DNA of 64,000 bases. Origin: Euptelea pleiosperma (Eukaryota; Streptophyta; Magnoliopsida; Ranunculales; Eupteleaceae). The stretch is from NCBI GenBank assembly GCA_035048495.1, contig JASUTR010000122.1:1-64000 (forward strand), in the 5' to 3' direction. Below, piece after piece: positions 48,701 through 63,500 of the stretch (positions within the stretch are counted from its first letter, which is position 1; every line of letters begins with the position of its first letter). The position numbers and the translations under genes were made by a program. A model generated the notes under the pieces. That model was given only the letters and a program-made list of their open reading frames with translations, did not search any database and had not been told where the DNA came from.

Positions 48701-51700
48701 AACAATAGTAGTGGAAGAGTTTGAGTCCAATTACGAGGTCCGGTTGCGATAGAGTCACAAGTTATAGGCTTCGGAATGTAACACACAAACTGAGTCCAAT
48801 TTGAGACGTTGACGCACGGATGGAGCTAACATGTTTCGACTGTGCTGAATCTTGTTCCAACACTTCAAATGTGTTGAAACAATAGTAATGGAAGAGTTTG
48901 AGTCCAATTACGAGGTCCGGTTGAGAAAAAGTCACAAGTTATAGGCTTCGGAATGTAACACACAAACTGAGTCCAATTAAAGACATTGACGCACGGATGG
49001 AGCTAACTTGTTTCGACTGTTCCGAATCTTGTTCCAACACTTCAAATGTGTTGAAACAATAGTAATGGAAGAGTTTGAGTCCAATTACGAGGTCCGGTTG
49101 AGAAAAAGTCACAAGTTATAGGCTTCGGAATGTAACACAAAAACTGAGTCCAATTAAAGACATTGACGCACGGATGGAGCTAACTTGTGTCGACTGTCAC
49201 GAATCTTATTCCAACACTTCAAATGTGTTGAAACAATAGTAATGGAAGAGTTTGAGTCCAATTACGAGGTCCGGTTGCAAAAAAGTCACAAGTTATAGGC
49301 TTCGGAATATAAAATACAAACTGAGTCCAATTAAAGACATTGACGCACGGATGGAGCTAACTTGTTTCGACTGGCACGAATCTTATTCCCACACTTCAAA
49401 TGTGTTGGAACAATACTAGTGGAAGAGTTTGAGTCGAACTACGAGGTCCGGTTGCGATAAAGTCACAAGTTGTAGGCTTCGGAATGTAACACAAAAACTG
49501 AGTCCAATTTGAGACGTTGACGCACGGATGGAGCTAACTTGTTTCAACTGTCAGGAATCTTATTCCAACACTACAAATGTGTTGAAACAATAGTAATGGA
49601 AGAGTTTGAGTCCAATTACGAGGTCCGGTTGCGAAAAAGTCACAAGTTATAGGCTTCGGAATGTAAGACAAACTGAGTCAAATTTAAGACGTTGACGCAC
49701 TGATGGAGCTAACTTGTTTCGACTATTTCGAATCTTGTTCCAACACTTCAAATGTGTTGAAACAATAGTAATGGAAGAGTTTGAGTCCAATTGCGAGGTC
49801 CGGTTGCGAACAAGTCACAAGTTATTGGCTTCGGAATGTAACACACAAACTGAGTCCAACTAAAGACATTGACGCACGGATGGAGCTAACTTGTGTCGAC
49901 TGTCACGAATCTTATTCCAACACTTCAAATGTGTTGAAACAATAGTAATGGAAGAGTTTGATTCCAATTACGAGGTCCGGTTGCAAAAAAGTCACAAGTT
50001 ATAGGCTTCGGAATATAAAATACAAACTGAGTCCAATTAAATACATTGACGCACGGATGGAGCTAACTTGTTTCGACTGGCTCGAATCTTATTCCCACAC
50101 TTCAAATGTGTTGGAACAATAGTTGTGGAAGAGTTTGAGTCCAACTACGAGGTCCGGTTGCGATAAAGTCACAAGTTATAGGCTTCGGAATGTAACACAC
50201 AAACTGAGTCCAATTTGAGACGTTGACGCACGGATGGAGCTAACTTGTTTCGACTGTCACGAATCTTATTCCAAGACTTCAAATGTGTTGAAACAATAGT
50301 AATGGAAGAGTTTGAGTCCAATTACGAGGTCCGGTTGCGAAAAAGTCACAAGTTATAGGCTTCGGAATGTAAGACACAAACTGAGTCAAATTTAAGACGT
50401 TGATGCACGGATGGAGCTAACTTGTTTCGACTGTCACCAATCTTTTCCCAACACTTCAAATGTTTTGGAACAATAGTATTGCAAGAGTTTGAGTCCAATT
50501 ACGAGGTCCGGTTGCAAAAATGTCACAAGTTATAGGCTACGGAATGTAACCCTCAAACTGAGTCCAATTAAAGACATTGACGCACGGATGGAGCTAATTT
50601 GTTTCGACTGTCACGAATCTTATTCCCACACTTCAAATGTGTTAAAACAATAGTAATGGAAGAGTTTGAGTCCAATTACGAGGTCCGGTTGAGAAAAAGT
50701 CACAAGTTATAGGCTTCGGAATGTAACACACAAACTGAGTCCAATTAAAGACATTGACGCACGGATGGAGCTAACTTGTTTCGACTGTTCCGAATCTTGT
50801 TCCAACACTTCAAATGTGTTGAAACAATAGTAATGGAAGAGTTTGAGTCCAATTACGAGGTCCGGTTGAGAAAAAGTCACAAGTTATAGGCTTCGGGATG
50901 TAACACACAAACTGATTCCAATTAAAGACATTGACGCACGGATGGAGCTAACTTGTTTCGACTGTCACGAATCTAATTCCAACACTTCCAATGTGTTGAA
51001 ACAATAATAATGGAAGAGTTTGAGTCCAATTACGAGGTCCGGTTGCGAAAAAGTCTGAAGTTATAGGCTTCGGAATGTAAGACACAAACCGAGTCCAAAA
51101 TGAGACGTTGACGCACTGATGGAGCTAACTTGTTTCGACTATTTCGAATCTTGTTCCAACACTTCAAATGTGTTGAAACAATAGTAATGGAAGAGTTTGA
51201 GTCCAATTGCGAGGTCCGGTTGCGAAAAAGTCACAAGTTATTGGCTTCGGAATGTAACACACAAACTGAGTCCAATTAAAGACATTAACGCACGGATGGA
51301 GCTAACTTGTTTCGACTGTCACGAATCTAATTCCAACACTTCCAATGTGTTGAAACAATAATAATGGAAGAGTTTGAGTCCAATTACGAGGTCCGGTTGC
51401 GAAAAAGTCAGAAGTTATAGGCTTCGGAATGTAAGACACAAACCGAGTCCAAAATGAGACGTTGACGCACTGATGGAGCTAACTTGTTTCGACTATTTCG
51501 AATCTTGTCCCAACACTTCAAATGTGTTGAAACAATAGTAATGGAAGAGTTTGAGTCCAATTGCGAGGTCCGGTTGCGAAAAAGTCACAAGTTATTGGCT
51601 TCGGAATGTAACACACAAACTGAGTCCAATTAAAGACATTGACGCACGGATGGAGCTAACTTGTGTCGACTCTCACGAATCTTATTCCAACACTTCAAAT

Positions 51701-52449
51701 GTGTTGAAACAATAGTAATGGAAGAGTTTGAGTCTAATTACGAGGTCCGGTTGCAAAAAAGTCACAAGTTATAGGCTTCGGAATATAAAATACAAATTGA
51801 GTCCAATTAAAGACATTGACGCACGGATGGAGCTAACTTGTTTCGACTGGCACGAATCTTATTCCCACACTTCAATTGTGTTGGAACAATACTAGTGGAA
51901 GAGTTTGAGTCGAACTACGAGGTCCGGTTACGATAAAGTCACAAGTTATAGGCTTCGGAATGTAACACACAAACTGAGTCCAATTTGAGACGTTGACGCA
52001 CGGATGGAGCTAACTTGTTTCGACTGTCAGGAATCTTATTCCAAAACTTCAAATGTGTTGAAACAATAGTAATGGAAGAGTTTGAGTCCAATTACGAGGT
52101 CCGGTTGCGAAAAAGTCACAAGTTATAGGCTTCGGAATGTAAGACACAAACTGAGTCAAATTTAAGACGTTGATGCACGGATGGAGCTAACTTGTTTCGA
52201 CTGTCAGGAAACTTATTCCAACACTTCAAATGTTTTGAAACAATAGTATTGCAAGAGTTTGAGTCCAATTACGAGGTCCGGTTGCAAAAATATCACAAGT
52301 TATACGCTACGGAATGTAACCCTCAAACTGAGTCCAATTAAAGATATTGACGCACGGATGGAGCTAACTTGTTTCGACTGTCACGAATCTTATTCCCACA
52401 CTTCAAATGTGTTAAAACAATAGTAATGGAAGAGTTTGAGTCCAATTAC

Positions 52450-55400
52450 GAGGTCCGGTTGCGATAAAGTCACAAGTTATAGGCTTCGGAATGTAACACA
52501 CAAACTAAGTCCAATTTGAGACGTTGACGCACGGATGGAGCTAACTTGTTTCGACTGTCAGGAATCTTATTCCAACACTTCAAATGTGTTGAAACAATAG
52601 TAATGGAAGAGTTTGAGTCCAATTACGAGGTCCGGTTGCGAAAAAGTCACAAGTTATAGGCTTCGGAATGTAAGACACAAACTGAGTCAAATTTAAGACG
52701 TTGATGCACGGATGGAGCTAACTTGTTTCGACTGTCAGGAATCTTATTCCAACACTTCAAATGTTTTGAAACAATAGTATTGCAAGAGTTTGAGTCCAAT
52801 TACGAGGTCCGGTTGCAAAAATGTCACAAGTTATAGGCTACGGAATGTAACCCTCAAACTGAGTCCAATTAAAGACATTGACGCACGGATGGAGCTAACT
52901 TGTTTCGACTGTCACGAATCTTATTCCCACACTTCAAATGTGTTAAAACAATAGTAATGGAAGAGTTTGAGTCCAATTACGAGGTCCGGTTGAGAAAAAG
53001 TCACAAGTTATAGGCTTCGGAATGTAACACACAAACTGAGTCCAATTAAAGACATTGACGCACGGATGGAGCTAACTTGTTTCGACTGTTCCGAATCTTG
53101 TTCCAACACTTCAAATGTGTTGAAACAATAGTAATGGAAGAGTTTGAGTCCAATTACGAGGTCCGGTTGAGAAAAAGTCACAAGTTATAGGCTTCGGGAT
53201 GTAACACACAAACTGAGTCCAATTAAAGACATTGACGCACGGATGGAGCTAACTTGTTTCGACTGTCACGAATCTAATTCCAACACTTCCAATGTGTTGA
53301 AACAATAATAATGGAAGAGTTTGAGTCCAATTACGAGGTCCGGTTGCGAAAAAGTCAGAAGTTATAGGCTTCGGAATGTAAGACACAAATCGAGTCCAAA
53401 ATGAGACGTTGACGCACTGATGGAGCTAACTTGTTTCGACTATTTCGAATCTTGTTCCAACACTTCAAATGTGTTGAAACAATAGTAATGGAAGAGTTTA
53501 AGTCCAATTACGAGGTCCGGTTGCGAAAAAGTCACAAGTTATAGGCTTCGGAATGTAAGACACAAACTGAGTCAAATTTAAGACGTTGATGCACGGATGG
53601 AGCTAACTTGTTTTGACTGTCATCAATCTTTTCCCAACACTTCAAATATTTTGAAACAATAGTATTGCAAGAGTTTGAGTCCAATTACGAGGTCCGGTTG
53701 CAAAAATGTCACAAGTTATAGGCTACGGAATGTAACCCTCAAACTGAGTCTAATTAAAGACATTGACGCACGGATGGAGCTAACTTGTTTCGACTGTCAC
53801 GAATCTTATTCCCACACTTCAAATGTGTTAAAACAATAGTAATGGAAGAGTTTGAGTCCAATTACGAGGTCCGGTTGAGAAAAAGTCACTAGTTATAGGC
53901 TTCGGAATGTAACACACAAACTGAGTCCAATTAAAGACATTGACGCACGGATGGAGCTTAGTTGTTTCGACTGTTCCGAATCTTGTTCCAACACTTCAAA
54001 TGTGTTGAAACAATAGTAATGGAAGAGTTTGAGTCCAATTACGAGGTCCGGTTGAGAAAAAGTCATAAGTTATAGGCTTCGGAATGTAACACATAAACTG
54101 AGTCCAATTAAAGACATTGACGCACGGATGGAGCTAACTTGTTTTGACTGTCACGAATCTAATTCCAACACTTCCAATGTGTTGAAACAATAATAATGGA
54201 AGAGTTTGAGTCCAATTACGAGGTCCGGTTGCGAAAAAGTCACAAGTTATAGGCTTCGGAATGTAAGACACAAACCGAGTCCAATTTGAGACGTTGACGC
54301 ACTGATGGAGCTAACTTGTTTCGACTATTTCGAATCTTGTTCCAACACTTCAAATGTGTTGAAACAATAGTAATGGAAGAGTTTGAGTCCAATTGCGAGG
54401 TCCGGTTGCGAAAAAGTCACAAGTTATTGGCTTCGGAATGTAACACACAAACTGAGTCGAATTAAAGACATTGACGCACGGATGGAGCTAACTTGTGTCG
54501 ACTGTCACGAATCTTATTCCAACACTTCAAATGTGTTGAAACAACAGCAATGGAAGAGTTTGAGTCCAATTACGAGGTCCGGTTGCAAAAAAGTCACAAG
54601 TTATAGGCTTCGGAATATAAAATACAAACTGAGTCCAATTAAAGACATTGACGCACGGATGGAGCTAACTTGTTTCGACTGGCACGAATCTTATTCCCAC
54701 ACTTCAAATGTGTTGGAACAATAGTAGTGGAAGAGTTTGAGTCTAACTACGAGGTCCGGTTGCGATAAAGTCACAAGTTATAGGCTTCGGAATGTAACAC
54801 ACAAACTGAGTCCAATTTGAGACGTTGACTCACGGATGGAGCTAACTTGTTTCGACTGTCAGGAATCTTATTCCAACACTTCAAATGTGTTGAAACAATA
54901 GTAATGGAAGAGTTTGAGTCCAATTACGAGGTCCGGTTGCGAAAAAGTCACAAGTTATAGGCTTCGGAATGTAAGACACAAACTGAGTCAAATTTAAGAC
55001 GTTGATGCACGGATGGAGCTAACTTGTTTCGACTGTCACCAATCTTTTCCCAACACTTCAAATGTTTTGGAACAATAGTATTGCAAGAGTTTGAGTCCAA
55101 TTACGAGGTCCGGTTGCAAAAATGTCACAAGTTATAGGCTACGGAATGTAACCCTCAAACTGAGTCCAATTAAAGACATTGACGCACGGATGGAGCTAAC
55201 TTGTTTCGACTGTCACGAATCTTATTCCCACACTTCAAATGTGTTAAAACAATAGTAATGGAAGAGTTTGAGTCCAATTACGAGGTCCGGTTGCAAAAAT
55301 GTCACAAGTTATAGGCTACGGAATGTAACCCACAAACTGAGTCCAATTAAAGACATTGACGCACGGATGGAGCTACCTTGTTTCGAATGTTCCGAATCTT

Positions 55401-58400
55401 GTTCCAACACTTCAAATGTGTTGAAACAATAGTAATGGAAGAGTTTGATTCCAATTACGAGGTCCGGTTGCGAAAAAGTCACAAGTTATAGGCTTCGGAA
55501 TGTAAGACACAAACTGAGTCAAATTTAAGACGTTGATGCACGGATGGAGCTAACTTGTTTCGACTGTCAGGAATCTTATTCCAACACTTCAAATGTTTTG
55601 AAACAATAGTATTGCAAGAGTTTGAGTCCAATTACGAGGTCCGGTTGCAAAAATGTCACAAGTTATAGGCTACGGAATGTAACCCTCAAACTGAGTCCAA
55701 TTAAAGACATTGACGCACGGATGGAGCTAACTTGTTTCGACTGTCACGAATCTTATTCCCACACTTCAAATGTGTTAAAACAATAGTAATGGAAGAGTTT
55801 GAGTCCAATTACGAGGTCCGGTTGCGATAAAGTCACAAGTTATAGGCTTCGGAATGTAACACACAAACTGAGTCCAATTTGAGACGTTGACGCACGGATT
55901 GAGCTAACATGTTTCGACTGTACTGAATCTTGTTCCAACATTTCAAATGTGTTGAAACAATAGTAATGGAAGAGTTTGAGTCCAATTACGAGGTCCGATT
56001 GCGAAAAAGTCACAAGTTATTGGCTTCGGAATGTAACACACAAACTGAGTCCAAATAAAGACATTGACGCACGGATGGAGCTAACTTGTGTCTACTGTCA
56101 CGAATCTAATTCCAACACTTCAAATGTGTTGAAACAATAGTAATGGAAGAGTTTGAGTCCAATTACGAGGTCCGGTTGCGAAAAAGTCACAAGTTATAGG
56201 CTTCGGAATGTAAGACACAAACTGAGTCAAATTTAAGACGTTGATGCACGGATGGAGCTAACTTGTTTTGACTGTCATCAATCTTTTCCCAACACTTCAA
56301 ATATTTTGAAACAATAGTATTGCAAGAGTTTGAGTCCAATTACGAGGTCCGGTTGCAAAAATGTCACAAGTTATAGGCTACGGAATGTAACCCTCAAACT
56401 GAGTCCAATTAAAGACATTGACGCACGGATGGAGCTAACTTGTTTCGACTGTCACGAATCTTATTCCCACACTTCAAATGTGTTAAAACAATAGTAATGG
56501 AAGAGTTTGAGTCCAATTACGAGGTCCGGTTGCGATAAAGTCACAAGTTATAGGCTTCGGAATGTAACACACAAACTAAGTCCAATTTGAGACGTTGACG
56601 CACGGATGGAGCTAACTTGTTTCGACTGTCAGGAATCTTATTCCAACACTTCAAATGTGTTGAAACAATAGTAATGGAAGAGTTTGAGTCCAATTACGAG
56701 GTCCGGTTGCGAAAAAGTCACAAGTTATAGGCTTCGGAATGTAAGACACAAACTGAGTCAAATTTAAGACGTTGATGCACGGATGGAGCTAACTTGTTTC
56801 GACTGTCAGGAATCTTATTCCAACACTTCAAATGTTTTGAAACAATAGTATTGCAAGAGTTTGAGTCCAATTACGAGGTCCGGTTGCAAAAATGTCACAA
56901 GTTATAGGCTACGGAATGTAACCCTCAAACTGAGTCCAATTAAAGACATTGACGCACGGATGGAGCTAACTTGTTTCGACTGTCACGAATCTTATTCCCA
57001 CACTTCAAATGTGTTAAAACAATAGTAATGGAAGAGTTTGAGTCCAATTACGAGGTCCGGTTGAGAAAAAGTCACAAGTTATAGGCTTCGGAATGTAACA
57101 CACAAACTGAGTCCAATTAAAGACATTGACGCACGGATGGAGCTAACTTGTTTCGACTGTTCCGAATCTTGTTCCAACACTTCAAATGTGTTGAAACAAT
57201 AGTAATGGAAGAGTTTGAGTCCAATTACGAGGTCCGGTTGAGAAAAAGTCACAAGTTATAGGCTTCGGGATGTAACACACAAACTGAGTCCAATTAAAGA
57301 CATTGACGCACGGATGGAGCTAACTTGTTTCGACTGTCACGAATCTAATTCCAACACTTCCAATGTGTTGAAACAATAATAATGGAAGAGTTTGAGTCCA
57401 ATTACGAGGTCCGGTTGCGAAAAAGTCAGAAGTTATAGGCTTCGGAATGTAAGACACAAATCGAGTCCAAAATGAGACGTTGACGCACTGATGGAGCTAA
57501 CTTGTTTCGACTATTTCGAATCTTGTTCCAACACTTCAAATGTGTTGAAACAATAGTAATGGAAGAGTTTAAGTCCAATTACGAGGTCCGGTTGCGAAAA
57601 AGTCACAAGTTATAGGCTTCGGAATGTAAGACACAAACTGAGTCAAATTTAAGACGTTGATGCACGGATGGAGCTAACTTGTTTTGACTGTCATCAATCT
57701 TTTCCCAACACTTCAAATATTTTGAAACAATAGTATTGCAAGAGTTTGAGTCCAATTACGAGGTCCGGTTGCAAAAATGTCACAAGTTATAGGCTACGGA
57801 ATGTAACCCTCAAACTGAGTCTAATTAAAGACATTGACGCACGGATGGAGCTAACTTGTTTCGACTGTCACGAATCTTATTCCCACACTTCAAATGTGTT
57901 AAAACAATAGTAATGGAAGAGTTTGAGTCCAATTACGAGGTCCGGTTGAGAAAAAGTCACTAGTTATAGGCTTCGGAATGTAACACACAAACTGAGTCCA
58001 ATTAAAGACATTGACGCACGGATGGAGCTTAGTTGTTTCGACTGTTCCGAATCTTGTTCCAACACTTCAAATGTGTTGAAACAATAGTAATGGAAGAGTT
58101 TGAGTCCAATTACGAGGTCCGGTTGAGAAAAAGTCATAAGTTATAGGCTTCGGAATGTAACACATAAACTGAGTCCAATTAAAGACATTGACGCACGGAT
58201 GGAGCTAACTTGTTTTGACTGTCACGAATCTAATTCCAACACTTCCAATGTGTTGAAACAATAATAATGGAAGAGTTTGAGTCCAATTACGAGGTCCGGT
58301 TGCGAAAAAGTCACAAGTTATAGGCTTCGGAATGTAAGACACAAACCGAGTCCAATTTGAGACGTTGACGCACTGATGGAGCTAACTTGTTTCGACTATT

Positions 58401-60591
58401 TCGAATCTTGTTCCAACACTTCAAATGTGTTGAAACAATAGTAATGGAAGAGTTTGAGTCCAATTGCGAGGTCCGGTTGCGAAAAAGTCACAAGTTATTG
58501 GCTTCGGAATGTAACACACAAACTGAGTCGAATTAAAGACATTGACGCACGGATGGAGCTAACTTGTGTCGACTGTCACGAATCTTATTCCAACACTTCA
58601 AATGTGTTGAAACAACAGCAATGGAAGAGTTTGAGTCCAATTACGAGGTCCGGTTGCAAAAAAGTCACAAGTTATAGGCTTCGGAATATAAAATACAAAC
58701 TGAGTCCAATTAAAGACATTGACGCACGGATGGAGCTAACTTGTTTCGACTGGCACGAATCTTATTCCCACACTTCAAATGTGTTGGAACAATAGTAGTG
58801 GAAGAGTTTGAGTCTAACTACGAGGTCCGGTTGCGATAAAGTCACAAGTTATAGGCTTCGGAATGTAACACACAAACTGAGTCCAATTTGAGACGTTGAC
58901 TCACGGATGGAGCTAACTTGTTTCGACTGTCAGGAATCTTATTCCAACACTTCAAATGTGTTGAAACAATAGTAATGGAAGAGTTTGAGTCCAATTACGA
59001 GGTCCGGTTGCGAAAAAGTCACAAGTTATAGGCTTCGGAATGTAAGACACAAACTGAGTCAAATTTAAGACGTTGATGCACGGATGGAGCTAACTTGTTT
59101 CGACTGTCACCAATCTTTTCCCAACACTTCAAATGTTTTGGAACAATAGTATTGCAAGAGTTTGAGTCCAATTACGAGGTCCGGTTGCAAAAATGTCACA
59201 AGTTATAGGCTACGGAATGTAACCCTCAAACTGAGTCCAATTAAAGACATTGACGCACGGATGGAGCTAACTTGTTTCGACTGTCACGAATCTTATTCCC
59301 ACACTTCAAATGTGTTAAAACAATAGTAATGGAAGAGTTTGAGTCCAATTACGAGGTCCGGTTGCAAAAATGTCACAAGTTATAGGCTACGGAATGTAAC
59401 CCACAAACTGAGTCCAATTAAAGACATTGACGCACGGATGGAGCTACCTTGTTTCGAATGTTCCGAATCTTGTTCCAACACTTCAAATGTGTTGAAACAA
59501 TAGTAATGGAAGAGTTTGATTCCAATTACGAGGTCCGGTTGCGAAAAAGTCACAAGTTATAGGCTTCGGAATGTAAGACACAAACTGAGTCAAATTTAAG
59601 ACGTTGATGCACGGATGGAGCTAACTTGTTTCGACTGTCAGGAATCTTATTCCAACACTTCAAATGTTTTGAAACAATAGTATTGCAAGAGTTTGAGTCC
59701 AATTACGAGGTCCGGTTGCAAAAATGTCACAAGTTATAGGCTACGGAATGTAACCCTCAAACTGAGTCCAATTAAAGACATTGACGCACGGATGGAGCTA
59801 ACTTGTTTCGACTGTCACGAATCTTATTCCCACACTTCAAATGTGTTAAAACAATAGTAATGGAAGAGTTTGAGTCCAATTACGAGGTCCGGTTGCGATA
59901 AAGTCACAAGTTATAGGCTTCGGAATGTAACACACAAACTGAGTCCAATTTGAGACGTTGACGCACGGATTGAGCTAACATGTTTCGACTGTACTGAATC
60001 TTGTTCCAACATTTCAAATGTGTTGAAACAATAGTAATGGAAGAGTTTGAGTCCAATTACGAGGTCCGATTGCGAAAAAGTCACAAGTTATTGGCTTCGG
60101 AATGTAACACACAAACTGAGTCCAAATAAAGACATTGACGCACGGATGGAGCTAACTTGTGTCTACTGTCACGAATCTAATTCCAACACTTCAAATGTGT
60201 TGAAACAATAGTAATGGAAGAGTTTGAGTCCAATTACGAGGTCCGGTTGCGAAAAAGTCACAAGTTATAGGCTTCGGAATGTAAGACACAAACTGAGTCA
60301 AATTTAAGACGTTGATGCACGGATGGAGCTAACTTGTTTTGACTGTCATCAATCTTTTCCCAACACTTCAAATATTTTGAAACAATAGTATTGCAAGAGT
60401 TTGAGTCCAATTACGAGGTCCGGTTGCAAAAATGTCACAAGTTATAGGCTACGGAATGTAACCCTCAAACTGAGTCCAATTAAAGACATTGACGCACGGA
60501 TGGAGCTAACTTGTTTCGACTGTCACGAATCTTATTCCCACACTTCAAATGTGTTAAAACAATAGTAATGGAAGAGTTTGAGTCCAATTAC
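52450..60591. repeat. 23-monomer tandem duplication (2 x 4,071 bp)
   Basis: About 52450-56520 repeats at 56521-60591. Shared markers are CACAAATCGAG (near 53390 and 57460), GAGTTTAAGTCC, GGAGCTTAGTTG, GAGCTACCTTG and ACAACAGCAA (54541 and 58612), all offset by 4,071 bp (23 x 177). The copies are nearly identical by eye, so the event is recent. Ends were placed to within about 100 bp. Confidence 0.82.
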
Positions 60592-63500
60592 GAGGTCCGG
60601 TTGAGAAAAAGTCACTAGTTATAGGCTTCGGAATGTAACACACAAACTGAGTCCAATTAAAGACATTGACGCACGGATGGAGCTAACTTGTTTCGACTGT
60701 TCCGAATCTTGTTCCAACACTTCAAATGTGTTGAAACAATAGTAATGGAAGAGTTTGAGTCCAATTACGAGGTCCGGTTGAGAAAAAGTCATAAGTTATA
60801 GGCTTCGGAATGTAACACATAAACTGAGTCCAATTAAAGACATTGACGCACGGATGGAGCTAACTTGTTTTGACTGTCACGAATCTAATTCCAACACTTC
60901 CAATGTGTTGAAACAATAATAATGGAAGAGTTTGAGTCCAATTACGAGGTCCGGTTGCGAAAAAGTCACAAGTTATAGGCTTCGGAATGTAAGACACAAA
61001 CCGAGTCCAATTTGAGACGTTGACGCACTGATGGAGCTAACTTGTTTCGACTATTTCGAATCTTGTTCCAACACTTCAAATGTGTTGAAACAATAGTAAT
61101 GGAAGAGTTTGAGTCCAATTGCGAGGTCCGGTTGCGAAAAAGTCACAAGTTATTGGCTTCGGAATGTAACACACAAACTGAGTCGAATTAAAGACATTGA
61201 CGCACGGATGGAGCTAACTTGTGTCGACTGTCACGAATCTTATTCCAACACTTCAAATGTGTTGAAACAACAGCAATGGAAGAGTTTGAGTCCAATTACG
61301 AGGTCCGGTTGCAAAAAAGTCACAAGTTATAGGCTTCGGAATATAAAATACAAACTGAGTCCAATTAAAGACATTGACGCACGGATGGAGCTAACTTGTT
61401 TCGACTGGCACGAATCTTATTCCCACACTTCAAATGTGTTGGAACAATAGTAGTGGAAGAGTTTGAGTCTAACTACGAGGTCCGGTTGCGATAAAGTCAC
61501 AAGTTATAGGCTTCGGAATGTAACACACAAACTGAGTCCAATTTGAGACGTTGACTCACGGATGGAGCTAACTTGTTTCGACTGTCAGGAATCTTATTCC
61601 AACACTTCAAATGTGTTGAAACAATAGTAATGGAAGAGTTTGAGTCCAATTACGAGGTCCGGTTGCGAAAAAGTCACAAGTTATAGGCTTCGGAATGTAA
61701 GACACAAACTGAGTCAAATTTAAGACGTTGATGCACGGATGGAGCTAACTTGTTTCGACTGTCACCAATCTTTTCCCAACACTTCAAATGTTTTGGAACA
61801 ATAGTATTGCAAGAGTTTGAGTCCAATTACGAGGTCCGGTTGCAAAAATGTCACAATTTATAGGCTACGGAATGTAACCCTCAAACTGAGTCCAATTAAA
61901 GACATTGACGCACGGATGGAGCTAACTTGTTTCGACTGTCACGAATCTTATTCCCACACTTCAAATGTGTTAAAACAATAGTAATGGAAGAGTTTGAGTC
62001 CAATTACGAGGTCCGGTTGCAAAAATGTCACAAGTTATAGGCTACGGAATGTAACCCACAAACTGAGTCCAATTAAAGACATTGACGCACGGATGGAGCT
62101 ACCTTGTTTCGAATGTTCCGAATCTTGTTCCAACACTTCAAATGTGTTGAAACAATAGTAATGGAAGAGTTTGAGTCCAATTACGAGGTCCGGTTGCGAA
62201 AAAGTCACAAGTTATAGGCTTCGGAATGTAAGACACAAACTGAGTCAAATTTAAGACGTTGATGCACGGATGGAGCTAACTTGTTTCGACTGTCATGAGT
62301 CTTATTCCAACACTTCAAATGTTTTGAAACAATAGTATTGCAAGAGTTTGAGTTCAATTACGAGGTCCGGTTGCAAAAATGTCACAAGTTATAGGCTACG
62401 GAATGTAACCCTCAAACTGAGTCCAATTAAAGACATTGACGCACGGATGGAGCTAACTTGTTTCGACTGTCACGAATCTTATTCCCACACTTCAAATGTG
62501 TTAAAACAACAGTAATGGAAGAGTTTGAGTCCAATTACGAGGTCCGGTTGCGATAAAGTCACAAGTTATAGGCTTCGGAATGTAACACACAAACTGAGTC
62601 CAATTTGAGACGTTGACGCACGGATTGAGCTAACATGTTTCGACTGTACTGAATCTTGTTCCAACATTTCAAATGTGTTGAAACAATAGTAATGGAAGAG
62701 TTTGAGTCCAATTACGAGGTCCGGTTGCGAAAAAGTCACAAGTTATTGGCTTCGGAATGTAACACACAAACTGAGTCCAAATAAAGACATTGACGCACGG
62801 ATGGAGCTAACTTGTGTCTACTGTCACGAATCTAATTCCAACACTTCAAATGTGTTGAAACAATAGTAATGGAAGAGTTTGAGTCCAATTACGAGGTCCG
62901 GTTGCGAAAAAGTCACAAGTTATAGGCTTCGGAATGTAAGACACAAACTGAGTCAAATTTAAGACGTTGATGCACGGATGGAGCTAACTTGTTTTGACTG
63001 TCATCAATCTTTTCCCAACACTTCAAATATTTTGAAACAATAGTATTGCAAGAGTTTGAGTCCAATTACGAGGTCCGGTTGCAAAAATGTCACAAGTTAT
63101 AGGCTACGGAATGTAACCCTCAAACTGAGTCCAATTAAAGACATTGACGCACGGATGGAGCTAACTTGTTTCGACTGTCACGAATCTTATTCCCACACTT
63201 CAAATGTGTTAAAACAATAGTAATGGAAGAGTTTGAGTCCAATTACGAGGTCCGGTTGAGAAAAAGTCACTAGTTATAGGCTTCGGAATGTAACACACAA
63301 ACTGAGTCCAATTAAAGACATTGACGCACGGATGGAGCTAACTTGTTTCGACTGTTCCGAATCTTGTTCCAACACTTCAAATGTGTTGAAACAATAGTAA
63401 TGGAAGAGTTTGAGTCCAATTACGAGGTCCGGTTGAGAAAAAGTCATAAGTTATAGGCTTCGGAATGTAACACATAAACTGAGTCCAATTAAAGACATTG

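Noticed and set aside
54383..61450. 113-residue plus-strand ORFs at 54383, 58454 and 61109
   Set aside because: These are identical two-monomer read-through frames in duplicated segments, opened by loss of a TAG TAA pair. Start and stop lie within the satellite and there is no gene-like context.
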